The position numbers and the translations under genes were made by a program. From NCBI GenBank assembly GCA_963802415.1, contig CAWDIH010000001.1, positions 558,001 to 622,000 on the forward strand: DNA of 64,000 nucleotides, in the 5' to 3' direction. This document shows, piece by piece, positions 37,160 through 45,638 of this stretch. The DNA is from DATAES01 sp963802415. GTDB taxonomy: Bacteria; Actinomycetota; Acidimicrobiia; Acidimicrobiales; JACDCH01. The notes beneath the pieces were generated by a model. It worked only from the letters and a program-made list of their open reading frames with translations, searched no databases and was not told the origin of the DNA. How positions within the stretch are numbered: the stretch's first letter is position 1; every line of letters starts with the position of its first letter.

Positions 37160-37210
37160 CCGTATCTTGCCGAGCTTGCGATTGCAACCACGGTTACATC
37201 GTTCTAGGGT
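37159..37210. promoter_or_regulatory. Back-to-back promoters sharing one -35 hexamer
   Basis: TTGCAA (37182-37187) is its own reverse complement. To the right, 17 bases lead to TAGGGT (37205-37210), just before the chrB start. To the left, 17 bases lead to TACGGT on the minus strand (37164-37159), before the desaturase gene. Both fit the sigma-70-type TAnnnT -10 at ideal spacing. The geometry is seen directly; activity is inferred. Confidence 0.55.
37183..37198. promoter_or_regulatory. Operator 2 (in the chrB promoter spacer)
   Basis: TGCAACCACGGTTACA is the inverted form of operator 1 with one change. It occupies the space between -35 and -10 of the chrB promoter, a standard repressor position. 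The ChrB N-terminal-domain protein encoded next is the natural candidate to bind. Confidence 0.75.
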
Positions 37211-37216
37211 GGCCGT

Positions 37217-37693
37217 GTGGCTGAATCGGACTGGGTGCTGCTCGCCTACCGGATGCCGCGGGAGCCGTCGGCACCGCGAGTGACGGTGTGGCGCAAGCTG
37301 CGTCGACTCGGTGCGGTGCAGATGGTGGATGGCCTGGTCGCACTGCCGGCGAATGCAGTGACGGTGGAGGCGTTCGGCTGGTTGGCCGATGAGATCATGG
37401 AGGCCGGCGGCGAGGCATGGACGTGGCGAGCCTCGGGCTCGAAGCAGCAGGACCGTGCGCTGCGCCAGCAGCTGCGGGACGCGGTGGTCGAGGAGTACAC
37501 GGCGCTCACAGCTGACGCGAAGGCCGCGTTGGACGAGCCGCAGCGGCGGACGGTCGAGCGGCTGCGGCGGAGTCTGCGCGACATCGAGCGCCGCGATCAC
37601 ATCGCGCCGAGGGAGCGCGATGAGGCCCGTCGAGCCGTCCAACGTGTGATCGAGTCGTTGGACTCGGCGACTGCCAAGGAGCGGTCAGGGTGA
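37217..37693 (+). CDS. chrB: ChrB N-terminal-domain regulator (stand-alone)
   Basis: The 158-residue protein (WVLLAYRMPREPSAPRVTVW near the start; then RRLGAVQMVDGLVALPAN) matches the N-terminal domain of the chromate-responsive regulator ChrB, a winged-helix-like DNA-binding domain. The rest is a helical Arg/Glu-rich segment. The ChrB C-terminal domain is on a separate gene that overlaps by four bases. It probably represses the operon through the two palindromes upstream and responds to an oxyanion (inference from the family). Confidence 0.8.
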   Translation: MAESDWVLLAYRMPREPSAPRVTVWRKLRRLGAVQMVDGLVALPANAVTVEAFGWLADEIMEAGGEAWTWRASGSKQQDRALRQQLRDAVVEEYTALTADAKAALDEPQRRTVERLRRSLRDIERRDHIAPRERDEARRAVQRVIESLDSATAKERSG

Positions 37694-38115
37694 TGTGGGC
37701 CACGCGGCCCGGGTGTCATGTCGACCGGGCGGCGTGTGCATGGTTGCTGCGCCGGTTCGTCGATCCCGCTGCCACGTTCGTGTTCGTGGAGGACACCGCC
37801 GACGTCCCCGCCGAGGCCACGCCTTTCGACATGCGTGGGGTTCAGCTGTCGCATCACAACGGCGACTGCAGCTTCGAGACCATGCTCCGCCATTTCGGTC
37901 TGGACGATCCCGTGCTGTGGGAAGTGGCGCAGGTGGTCCACGAAGCCGATCTGGCGGACGACCGCTTCGACGAACCCGCCGCAGTGGGTCTCGATGCGAT
38001 CTGTCGCGGCCTAACCTTCGTGGCGGACGACGACCGCGTGCTGGAGGTCAGCGCGGTCATCTTCGACGGCCTGTTTGAGCAACGCCGGCGCGCGCTGTTG
38101 GGTGATGCGGGTTGA
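37690..38115 (+). CDS. ChrB C-terminal-domain protein, copy 1
   Basis: The 141-residue product has the motif RPGCHVDRAACAWLLRRFVD and the HHNGDCSFE segment of the chromate-resistance (ChrB C-terminal) domain, with Cys/His residues that could bind metal. Start GTG 37690 or ATG 37693, overlapping the previous stop. Whether it is a sensor partner or an enzyme is not known. A paralogue lies at the operon end (39637). Confidence 0.82.
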   Translation: MMWATRPGCHVDRAACAWLLRRFVDPAATFVFVEDTADVPAEATPFDMRGVQLSHHNGDCSFETMLRHFGLDDPVLWEVAQVVHEADLADDRFDEPAAVGLDAICRGLTFVADDDRVLEVSAVIFDGLFEQRRRALLGDAG

Positions 38116-39320
38116 GCATCGACGCTCGTCGCATACTGGTGGCGCAGGCCGCTCGCGCTTTCGGCTATGGGCTGGGCGCGGTGCTGTTGGGAGCGACACT
38201 CGAAGAGCGCGGGTTCACCTCGCTCGAAGTGGGGCTGATCCTCGGCTCCGTTCTGGCGGGAACCGTCCTGGCCTCGTTGGTGATCGGCCGGTACGGCGAC
38301 CACATCGGACGCAGACGCTGCTACCTCACCCTGTATGCGCTCCTCGCCGCCACGGGCGTCGCGTTCGCCTACGGCACCTCGGTGTGGCTGTTCGTCGCGG
38401 TGTCCTTGTTGGGGGCGTTGTCGACGGAGGTGATCGAGTCCGGGCCGTTCACGTCGCTGGAACTGGCGATGCTCGCCGGCCAGTTCGAACAGCGCCGCTT
38501 GGCCCGAGGGTTCAGCGTGTACAACGCGGTCGCGGCTGCGGGCGGTTCGCTGGGTGCTCTCGCCGCGGCGGGCATCGGTCCACTGCGCGACGCGCTGAGC
38601 GATCCGCCTGACCAGCAGCGATTTTTTCTCCTGCTGGTTCCCGCCGCGCTCGTCGGCGTGGTGCTCGCGCCACGGTTGAGCGGTACGGTCGAAAGGGCAT
38701 CGGAGCCGGTGAAGTCGGAAGCCCCGAAGGTGTTGCGCGACTCGCGGCCGGTCGTGTTCCGTCTTGCCGCGCTGTTCAGTCTCGACTCGTTCGCGGGCGG
38801 CTTCACCGTGCAAGCGTTCGTCGCGTTTTGGCTGGCGCAGCGATTCGGGGCCTCGGTCGCAACAATCGGGGTGACGTTCTTCGCCTTTGGTGTGCTGCAG
38901 ACCGTGTCCTTCTTGTCGTCTGGGCGACTGGCAGAGCGATTCGGGATGCTGCCCACGATGGTGTTCACCCACCTGCCGTCCAACATGGTGCTCATCGCGG
39001 TCGCGTTCGCTCCCAACCTCGCTACCGCCATCGCGTTGCTGCTCGTACGGGTGCTGCTCTCGCAGATGGACGTTGCCCCCCGTCAGGCCTACGTGATGGC
39101 GCTCGTCGAACCGTCGGAGCGGACAGGTGCAGCGTCGGTGACGAACACGGCGCGCTACGTCACTCGCCCGGCGGGACCGGTGTTAGCCGGCGCGGCACAG
39201 TCGGTCGCGCTCGGGTTTCCGTTCGTGATTGCCGGCGGCCTCAAGAGCCTCTACGACGTCGTGCTGTGGCGGTGGTTCCGCCATGTTCCGCTTCCCGACC
39301 ATCAGGAGGTGTCGGTGTGA
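38112..39320 (+). CDS. MFS transporter
   Basis: The 402-residue protein has twelve predicted membrane helices and the MFS loop motif GRYGDHIGRRRCYL between helices 2 and 3. The TTG start overlaps the previous stop. In this operon it replaces the usual ChrA chromate pump, so it is the likely efflux protein for whatever the ChrB regulator senses. Its substrate cannot be read from sequence. Confidence 0.85.
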   Translation: MSIDARRILVAQAARAFGYGLGAVLLGATLEERGFTSLEVGLILGSVLAGTVLASLVIGRYGDHIGRRRCYLTLYALLAATGVAFAYGTSVWLFVAVSLLGALSTEVIESGPFTSLELAMLAGQFEQRRLARGFSVYNAVAAAGGSLGALAAAGIGPLRDALSDPPDQQRFFLLLVPAALVGVVLAPRLSGTVERASEPVKSEAPKVLRDSRPVVFRLAALFSLDSFAGGFTVQAFVAFWLAQRFGASVATIGVTFFAFGVLQTVSFLSSGRLAERFGMLPTMVFTHLPSNMVLIAVAFAPNLATAIALLLVRVLLSQMDVAPRQAYVMALVEPSERTGAASVTNTARYVTRPAGPVLAGAAQSVALGFPFVIAGGLKSLYDVVLWRWFRHVPLPDHQEVSV

Positions 39321-39640
39321 TCGTGTGTCTGCGCACGGTCGACGTGCCGCCTGAGCAACGCGATCGCTACCTGGACTGGATCGCGGCGGGCAGCGCCGTG
39401 CGAGAAGCCCACGGCATCCTCGCCGAATGGGTGCTCGAACCATCCATCGACAAAGGCGACATCGTGGTGGTCACGGTGTGGCCGTCCCATGAGGTGTTCG
39501 ACGCCTGGATCGCCACTCCCGAACGCGACGCGCTGACGGCATCGGACGTCCACCAAGCGGTCGACCACCGGCCCATCAGTCGGTACGACGTCGCCGGCGG
39601 CTATACCGCCAGCGCGCTTGCTGCGGAGATCATCCCGTGA
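39317..39640 (+). CDS. Antibiotic biosynthesis monooxygenase-like (ABM/dimeric alpha-beta barrel) protein
   Basis: A 107-residue product (VIVCLRTVDVPPEQRDRYLD; VVTVWPSHEVFDAWIATPER) resembles the ABM ferredoxin-like fold. It starts at GTG 39317, overlapping the MFS stop (GTGA), and overlaps the next gene likewise. Possibly an oxidoreductase acting on the resistance substrate. Confidence 0.72.
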   Translation: MIVCLRTVDVPPEQRDRYLDWIAAGSAVREAHGILAEWVLEPSIDKGDIVVVTVWPSHEVFDAWIATPERDALTASDVHQAVDHRPISRYDVAGGYTASALAAEIIP

Positions 39641-40080
39641 AGTGGGTCACCCGGGCGCGCCCCAAGACGGACCGGATCGCCTGTCCCTGGTTGATCCGCA
39701 AGTTCATCGACCCCGACGCCGAGATCCTGTACGTCCCAACCGACCAGGTTCTCGCTGTCGCCGAACGCGAAGACGGCCACGGGTTCGACGCGTCCGGTGC
39801 CGACTACGACCATCGGGGCAACAAGTGCACGTTCGAGGTTCTTATCGACGAGTATCACCTCGGCGACGATCCCGCGTTGGTGCGCCTCGCTCGCATCGTG
39901 CATGCCGCCGACATCTCCTCCGAGATCGAGACCGACCCGTTCGCACCCGCACTGTTGGCGTTGGCGTTCGGCGGTCTCGACGTCGAAGTGGACGACCATC
40001 GACTGCTGGAGCGGGCCAGCTTTGTCTACGACGCCCTCTACGCCTGGTGCGCCCAGGAGGTCGCGGCAGGTGCTGCATGA
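39637..40080 (+). CDS. ChrB C-terminal-domain protein, copy 2
   Basis: This 147-residue protein begins MKWVTRARPKTDRIACPWLI and has DYDHRGNKCTFEVLIDEY, again the chromate-resistance domain. It is the more canonical of the two copies (RPKTDRIACPWLIRKFID). It is the last of five genes each coupled by a four-base overlap. The duplication suggests different roles or a heteromer. Confidence 0.85.
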   Translation: MKWVTRARPKTDRIACPWLIRKFIDPDAEILYVPTDQVLAVAEREDGHGFDASGADYDHRGNKCTFEVLIDEYHLGDDPALVRLARIVHAADISSEIETDPFAPALLALAFGGLDVEVDDHRLLERASFVYDALYAWCAQEVAAGAA

Positions 40081-40113
40081 CGCATATCGGTTACGACCCT
40101 GCCGAGTGCACAC

Positions 40114-40162
40114 GTTCTGGCGTTCATTAGCTACACGGCGTGTGGCTGACGCACGCTGTTTC
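40114..40162. repeat. 49-nt imperfect palindrome, copy B
   Basis: Same length as copy A (20380-20428) and aligned without gaps; CGTGTGGCTGA-GCACGC is nearly identical. The inner arms TAGCTACA/TGTGGCTG pair at all eight positions if G-U pairs are allowed, so structure is kept while the sequence has changed. It lies 34 bases after the chromate-type operon, before the universal stress protein gene. Confidence 0.65.
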
Positions 40163-40247
40163 GGCGTTCGATCTGGCCGATAGACGCCCACCGGGTCTGC
40201 CGAACGCGAGGATGCGTCCCGGTCTCGAGGGCCCTTTGAGTGGTTCG

Positions 40248-41063
40248 ATGAACGGCGTCCGGATGAGCGAAGCTTCTTCCATGGTTCCCCTCGGTCGCTT
40301 CGACTCGTTGATCGTCGCCCTCGACTTCGGCCCACTCGCCGACCGGATGCTTCCGATCGTCGGGCGACTCGCCAGCCGCGGTCAGCTTCCGATTCGAATG
40401 GTGACAACGGGGTCACCGGGGCTCGAGCAGTACGACCTTGGCGACCTCGCTGAGCGGACTCGACGAATCCATGGCTGTCCCGTGACATCCGTGGTCATCG
40501 ACGGGGACAAGCCCGCGGATGAGCTTGCCGATTTCGCCGGCAGCCACCCCGGGGCGTTGTTGTGCCTTGCATCCCACGGTCGCACCGCGATCGGCGAGGT
40601 ACTGCTCGGCAGCATGACCGAGGACCTGTTGCGACGGCACGTTGGCCCGATGCTGGCGATCGGCCCGGACGTGCCGGACGAGTACGAACTGGCCGACAAG
40701 TTGGTCGTTGGCATCGACGAGAGCTCTCTGCGCACCTCACTTCTCGACGTGTCGATCGAGTGGCAGACAACGTTCGGCGGCACGGTTGAGCTGTTCGAGG
40801 CCATCACACTTGGATCCGCCCAGGTGCCGATCGAGCCGACCGCCGAGTTGCGAGCCGCTCACGAGTTGATCCCCGCTGCGGTGATGACGGTTGTCGAGTC
40901 GCATGATCCCGTCCGCGCGATCGGCGACGCGGCGATGGCTTCGCGCAGTGTCATTGCAGTCGCGGGTCATGCTCGGGGTGGTCTCCAGCGGGCCATCCGG
41001 GGAAGCGTGACCGAGGAACTGCTGCGCTGGAGCATGGTTCCGTTGCTGATCGTGCCCGGCTGA
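40248..41063 (+). CDS. Tandem universal stress protein
   Basis: About 271 residues with two UspA units: the first ends CLASHGRTAIGEVLLGSMTE and the second AVAGHARGGLQRAIRGSVTE, the G-2x-G-9x-G(S/T) nucleotide-binding motifs. The start is unclear (ATG 40248, 40263 or 40281). Stress and hypoxia roles are known for the family; no partner is evident. About 260 bases after it hold no convincing gene. Confidence 0.85.
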   Translation: MNGVRMSEASSMVPLGRFDSLIVALDFGPLADRMLPIVGRLASRGQLPIRMVTTGSPGLEQYDLGDLAERTRRIHGCPVTSVVIDGDKPADELADFAGSHPGALLCLASHGRTAIGEVLLGSMTEDLLRRHVGPMLAIGPDVPDEYELADKLVVGIDESSLRTSLLDVSIEWQTTFGGTVELFEAITLGSAQVPIEPTAELRAAHELIPAAVMTVVESHDPVRAIGDAAMASRSVIAVAGHARGGLQRAIRGSVTEELLRWSMVPLLIVPG

Positions 41064-41329
41064 GCGCGACGGATGACAGTGCGACTCGCGGTCCTCCTCG
41101 AGGAGCGCACCGAGCTCCGGGACGCCAGCATCGTCCGGCTGATCGACTTGCTCGTGACCCCTCGGTGACCTCGAGCCATGCCCGGGCAACCTGGCCGCGT
41201 TGTGTTCGGTCACCAGGCGGATGCTTGGGCAGCCTTTCGTCGACCTCGAGGAACCACACAGGGAGTGCCGTGCCCGTACCCAGCGTCGGGCATTACCGCG
41301 GGTTGGGCCGCTGCGATAGCAAGGAGTGA

Positions 41330-41935
41330 GTGTGGGGCAGTGGAACCGCGAGCGCGAGCCGCGCGACGTTGCTGTCTCGGGGTGTCAGCTTGGAGCGGGC
41401 GACCCTCGGTTGGAACGTCGCGGGGGTGGTCGTTCTCGGCTGGTCGGCCGTTGCTGCTCGGTCGGTGGCGCTTGCGGGGTTCGGTCTCGACAGCGTCATC
41501 GAGATCGGTGCGAGCACAGTTGTGCTGTGGGAGCTCGCGGACTCGGGCCGGGAGCGGCAATGCAGAGCGCTGCGACTCATCGGCATCGCGTTCGTCGTCG
41601 TTGCCGTCTATATCGCGGTGCAGTCAACGGTTGCGCTGCTCACCGCCCACCACGCCCAGCCGAGCGTAGCGGGAATCGTGTGGACTGGCCTTACTGCGGC
41701 CGTGATGTTCAGCCTTGCTGCCGCCAAGGCATCTACGGGGCGCGCGTTGAACAACCCTGTGCTTCAGACCGAAGGTCGCGTAACGCTCATTGACGCCGTT
41801 CTCGCGAGTGCGGTACTCGCGGGGCTCGCCTTGAACGCTGCCCTCGGCGTGTGGTGGGCAGACCCACTCGCTGGGTACGTGATCGTCTTCTACGCCGCTC
41901 GAGAGGCTCGTGAGATCTTCACCAACCATGAGTGA
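41330..41935 (+). CDS. CDF-like (cation diffusion facilitator-type) membrane protein
   Basis: The 201-residue protein has five or six membrane helices. It contains GFGLDSVIEIGASTVVLWEL and LIDAVLASAVLAGLAL, which correspond to helices 2 and 5 of CDF transporters, and ends WWADPLAGYVIVFYAAREA. It lacks the C-terminal cytoplasmic domain. The typical HxxxD metal site reads GLDSVIE, so the transported ion is uncertain. Start GTG 41330. Confidence 0.72.
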   Translation: MWGSGTASASRATLLSRGVSLERATLGWNVAGVVVLGWSAVAARSVALAGFGLDSVIEIGASTVVLWELADSGRERQCRALRLIGIAFVVVAVYIAVQSTVALLTAHHAQPSVAGIVWTGLTAAVMFSLAAAKASTGRALNNPVLQTEGRVTLIDAVLASAVLAGLALNAALGVWWADPLAGYVIVFYAAREAREIFTNHE

Positions 41936-41971
41936 CAGCAACGACAACCCCGCCCTGGATGTGTGCCCGGG

Positions 41972-42940
41972 TCAGGTGTCGGGGGTGGGACGCGTTTCAG
42001 GTGTCGCTCTGTTCGCGCGCCTGTCGACGCGCCGCAAGAAGCCCAGTTGTACGACGAGCCCCACCGCGCCGACCACGATCAGGATCGCGACGTTCAACAG
42101 GAGTTGAATGACCGAGCCGCGAGCCTCACTCCAGTTCTGGAAAGCGATCGACACGCCTATGTCTGCGGCGGCCGGGATCGTGGTCACCGAGATGAAGACC
42201 CCGATCAGTGCTCCGGTCCGGGCTTCTACGAGAGACACCACGCCGACGATTCCGGCAAGGGTCGCGACCACAACGGAAAACACGTTCGGACTGTCGATCA
42301 GATCGGACACGGGGCGAACTCCGTGGCTGAAGGCCTCGGACTCCCAACCAAACGCTCGAACGACCACGCTGAAGACCAAGGTGAGGAAGATCGCTGTCGA
42401 GAAGCCGACGATGAGCGCGTCCGCGCCGGCGCGGATCCGCCGACCGTCGCGCTTGATGAGAGCGAGCGCGACGCTGATGATGGCCGCATACTCGGGGCCC
42501 ACGACCATGGCGCCTACGACCAGAATCTGCGAGTTGGTGAAGATGCCGACGGCGGCAATGAGAGCGGCGATTGCCAGTCGAACGAACCAGCTCGGCGGAT
42601 AACGCCCGCCCGCATGGATCCTGGCTTCGGCTTCCTCCAAGATTGGTGGCTGGCTGAGTCTTCGCGGCGCATGATCTTCCGCCGTGGTCGCTCGGTCGGA
42701 GATCGCAGCCCCGATGTCGTCGAGGATGATCGACCCGCGCCGGTCCACCCCACGGGCGCGCAGATCGCTGAGTACTCCGTTCGCCTTCGCGTTGATCACG
42801 TCGAACTACACGGCGTCGCCGTCGGGATTTCGTGCGGCACCCTCGAGGACGATCAGGTTCACGACTCCGGGATTGGTTGCAAGTGCGTCGACCAGGCTCG
42901 GCGTGATGTCTTCGGGACTCACTGCGCGAATGTGAATCAT
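41972..42940 (-). CDS. DUF389 family membrane protein with in-frame TAG at codon 45
   Basis: Codons from ATG 42940 read MIHIRAVSPEDITPSLVDAL and so on, then TAG at 42808-42806 where Tyr would be expected (GDAV-stop-FDVINAKANG), and continue open to 41972: 322 codons in the same frame. The C-terminal part has the DUF389 hydrophobic core with about five helices (GIFTNSQILVVGAMVVGPEY). Translation could restart at GTG 42799. A single-base error (TAC to TAG) or a real nonsense mutation is likely. Function of DUF389 is unknown. Confidence 0.75.
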
Positions 42941-43227
42941 GTCGAGAGACTCGCTCCAATCGCGTCCCACGACAACCGACACGCCCCAAGCCGTCCTGGG
43001 GGAACTTCACTGACTGAAGGCAGCCAGACGACCGGCGCCGCGACGAATCGGTGAAGCGTGAGCGCGCGTCACGCACATGAGGACGGCAGCAACGACTACC
43101 CAGAGCCGGGACCGACGTTGTCGAGGCGACTGTGCGTTACGTGGAAGCGTCGGGGTTACCCGGCAAGGTGAGCCAGCTAAGCTGAATCATCGGCAGCGAT
43201 TCTTCTGACGTCGGCGGCGCGGCGGGC
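42941..43227. other. Gene-free gap between DUF389 and cyclase genes
   Basis: These 287 bases hold the divergent start regions of the two genes. I see no ORF with coding character, no strong palindrome and no RNA gene here. Confidence 0.5.
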
Positions 43228-44142
43228 ATGAGCAGCGCCGAGTTCGCCGGGCTCTATGACCGCCTCAAAGCCGAGGCTCGTTGGGGAACGCACGAACAAC
43301 CGGGTGCGCTCGGCAACCTTGTGGCCGCGCACGTGCGTGACGCCGCGAGCGAGGTTCGTCTTGGCCGATCCGTCTCCTTGGCTGCGCCCATGGAGACTTG
43401 GCCGACGGCGGACAATCCTGAGCCGGTGCGGCACGAAATGATGGACGGGGTTGACGGTCGAGTCGAGCCGTCCGGTTGTCATTTCGCGCTGGACCGTTTC
43501 GCGATGAACGTGCATGGCAATGGCGACACTCACATCGATGCGCTCTGTCACGTCATCTGCGACGACACCTTGTACGGAGACGTGCCAGCGAGTGCCATCA
43601 CGCCAGTGGGCGCAACCGCCTTGTCGATCGATGTCGTCGCCAACGGGATCGTCGGGCGAGGCGTTCTGCTCGACATTCCGCGTGTGCGCGACGTTTTGTG
43701 GCTCGAACCCGGTGATTGCGTGACGATCGACGATCTCGTCGCCGCCGAGGACAAAGAGCACGTCCGGGTCGCTCCCGGCGATCTCCTGTTCGTCCGTGTC
43801 GGTCACCGGCACCGACGAACCCAGCTCGGACCATGGAACGCGGCAGAAGCGCGCGTCGGACTGCATCCGCGCGCGCTCGAGTTCGTGGCGGAACGCCGCG
43901 TGGGCCTTCTCGGCAGCGACGGCAACAACGACTCCGCTCCGAGTGCTGTCGAAGGCGTCGCCTTCCCCGTCCATGTCCTAGCCATCCACGCGATGGGCCT
44001 GCATTTGCTCGACTACTTGCAGCTCGAAGATCTTGTCCAAGTCTGCGAGCAGCTCGACCGGTGGTCGTTCCTCTGCGTCGTCGCGCCGTTGCGGCTTCCG
44101 AACGCCACCGGCTCGCCCGTCAATCCCATCGCGATCATGTGA
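43228..44142 (+). CDS. Cyclase / kynurenine formamidase-like family protein
   Basis: The 304-residue product contains HGNGDTHIDALCH (about residues 95-107), the metal-binding motif of the cyclase family (HxGTHxDxPxH), followed by GVLLDIPRVR and the late SDGNNDSAP motif. These zinc/manganese hydrolases act on amides or polyketides. The substrate is unknown. ATG 43228. Confidence 0.85.
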   Translation: MSSAEFAGLYDRLKAEARWGTHEQPGALGNLVAAHVRDAASEVRLGRSVSLAAPMETWPTADNPEPVRHEMMDGVDGRVEPSGCHFALDRFAMNVHGNGDTHIDALCHVICDDTLYGDVPASAITPVGATALSIDVVANGIVGRGVLLDIPRVRDVLWLEPGDCVTIDDLVAAEDKEHVRVAPGDLLFVRVGHRHRRTQLGPWNAAEARVGLHPRALEFVAERRVGLLGSDGNNDSAPSAVEGVAFPVHVLAIHAMGLHLLDYLQLEDLVQVCEQLDRWSFLCVVAPLRLPNATGSPVNPIAIM

Positions 44143-44335
44143 CCTGCGCGACTACAACTTGGGCGCGCACCTCTGAGACACACCGGGACCCTCGGACGCT
44201 ACGAAACACAGCGGCGTCGTTGCCTCCGAACCAACCAGCAGGGCAATTCTGTATCCCAACCCCGTCATAGTCCGATGCTGTTGCCGCTCCTGGTCGGTCC
44301 GCCTGTGGAACCCACACAGGCGTCATGATCCGTTC

Positions 44336-45178
44336 GTGACCGATATCGATGCGACGGGGCAGATTGGCCACGCCCGGTCAGCCGCGGACGCTGAGGCGCT
44401 GGCGCGCTTCGACCAGCGGATGGCGTTGCCGCTGGTCGTGTCGGCCGTCGTCCCGCTGTTCCTGTTGCCGGGCGGGGCCTACCCGTTCCTCGCCGCGGTC
44501 GTCTTCATCGCAGCGTGGCTGGTGTTCCTCGTCGACCTTGTGGTTCACGAGCGCCGACTCGTCCATTACCTCGGCACCTGGCTTGGGCGTTTCGACCTGG
44601 TGGTCGTCGTTCTCACCGCACCCTGGTTCCTCATCGTCGGGACCGGCACCGGGAAGTTCGTCATCCTGATTCGGTTGGCGCGGGTCGCCCGTGTCGTGAT
44701 GGCCACACGGGGCGCGCGCCGGTTGTTCGAGCGGCTCGGCGCTGTCGCACTGGTCGCCATGGGCGTGGTCATCGTGGGGGCAGCGGTGGCCTATCGCGCC
44801 GAGCATGCGACCAACCCAGAGTTCAAGACGTTCGGCGACGCGCTGTGGTGGGCGGTCGTGACCTTGACGACTGTGGGGTACGGAGACATTGTGCCCGAGA
44901 CAACTGCGGGTCGCGTCGACGGAGTCATGGTCATGATCGCGGGTGTCTCAGTGCTCGGCCTCCTCGCGGGTTCAATGGCAAGTTTCTTCGGCCTCGGCAC
45001 TCCCACGTCAACCAGTCCACCAACTCCGGCTTCGGACGAAACGCGGTCCCGCTACGCGAGCGCGACCGACATCGCCGAGCTCCAGACCCAGGTCGCGCGT
45101 CTCGTCGACGAAGTGGCGCGACTGGCCCAGCCTCACGATGGCGCAGCCGGCCAATCACCCCCACAAGTCCCGGACTGA
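44336..45178 (+). CDS. Voltage-gated-type potassium channel
   Basis: The 280-residue protein has six hydrophobic segments with a positively charged fourth segment (LIRLARVARVVMATRGARRL) and the selectivity filter TTVGYGDIVP (about residues 178-187). A C-terminal coiled-coil-like part (DIAELQTQVARLVDEVARLA) may assemble the tetramer. GTG 44336 start. It lies just before the left end of the integrated island. Confidence 0.9.
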   Translation: MTDIDATGQIGHARSAADAEALARFDQRMALPLVVSAVVPLFLLPGGAYPFLAAVVFIAAWLVFLVDLVVHERRLVHYLGTWLGRFDLVVVVLTAPWFLIVGTGTGKFVILIRLARVARVVMATRGARRLFERLGAVALVAMGVVIVGAAVAYRAEHATNPEFKTFGDALWWAVVTLTTVGYGDIVPETTAGRVDGVMVMIAGVSVLGLLAGSMASFFGLGTPTSTSPPTPASDETRSRYASATDIAELQTQVARLVDEVARLAQPHDGAAGQSPPQVPD

Positions 45179-45224
45179 GCTAACCGGACGTAGCGCGTAG
45201 GGATGTGGTGACGCCCGGACACTC

Positions 45225-45270
45225 GAGAGCGGGTGACGGGAATCGAACCCGCGTTCTCAGCTTGGGAAGC
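45225..45270. repeat. Left attachment site (partial tRNA-Gly)
   Basis: 46 bases identical to 60631-60676, covering the tRNA discriminator, acceptor 3' strand, T arm and 3' anticodon arm on the minus strand (45228-45270 within the tRNA). Identity stops at 45271, inside the anticodon stem, so this copy is not a functional tRNA. Confidence 0.9.
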
Positions 45271-45361
45271 GATTACGCGCAGATCGAAGCGGACGGCTGC
45301 GGACGAAGACGCTGGTCGCAGCGGGTGCGCGTACTGGCGTGGACGGGTCCGATCGAAGGCG

Positions 45362-45384
45362 GATGCCGGATGAATGGCGGATGG
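45362..45384. repeat. Island-end 23-bp repeat, left copy
   Basis: The 23 bases starting GATGCCGGATGAATGG recur exactly at 60549-60571. The copies lie inside the island at both ends, about 90 and 60 bases from the att repeats, and contain a tandem CGGATG. They are candidate arm-type binding sites of the integrase or excisionase. Confidence 0.65.
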
Positions 45385-45492
45385 CGTCGACCCGTAGCGA
45401 ACGCGGCGGCGCTCATGTAAGCGACATCGGCGCGGCGGATCCACAACGGAGGGCCCGGTTCAATACCCACCGCCGACCCAGGCACGCACGAC

Positions 45493-45511
45493 CCCTGCTT
45501 GCAAAGCAGGG
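45493..45511 (-). terminator. Hairpin downstream of sbcC
   Basis: CCCTGCTT and AAGCAGGG form a perfect 8-bp stem with a three-base loop, about 130 bases after the sbcC stop. It may terminate the nurA-herA-sbcDC transcript. No T-run is present. The rest of 45271-45638 holds the 23-bp repeat and no gene. Confidence 0.4.
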
Positions 45512-45638
45512 CCGACAACTTCGACTACCTGCCTCGAGTAGTGACGCACCCGTTGAACAGCGGATTCATTGACCGTCATTCACCGTCGCTGACACGGTGG
45601 TCCGTTGCTTGGGGCACGACTGGGTCACGCCGCTGCAG

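Noticed and set aside
41064..41329. Short frame at 41073-41168 (VRLAVLLEERTELRD)
   Set aside because: About 31 codons, no clear ribosome-binding site or relatives; possibly a gene fragment but unsupported.
45447..45540. tRNA-Ala(TGC)-like hairpin at 45493-45511
   Set aside because: The anticodon-like loop matches, but no acceptor stem or regular D and T arms can be folded. Kept only as a hairpin.
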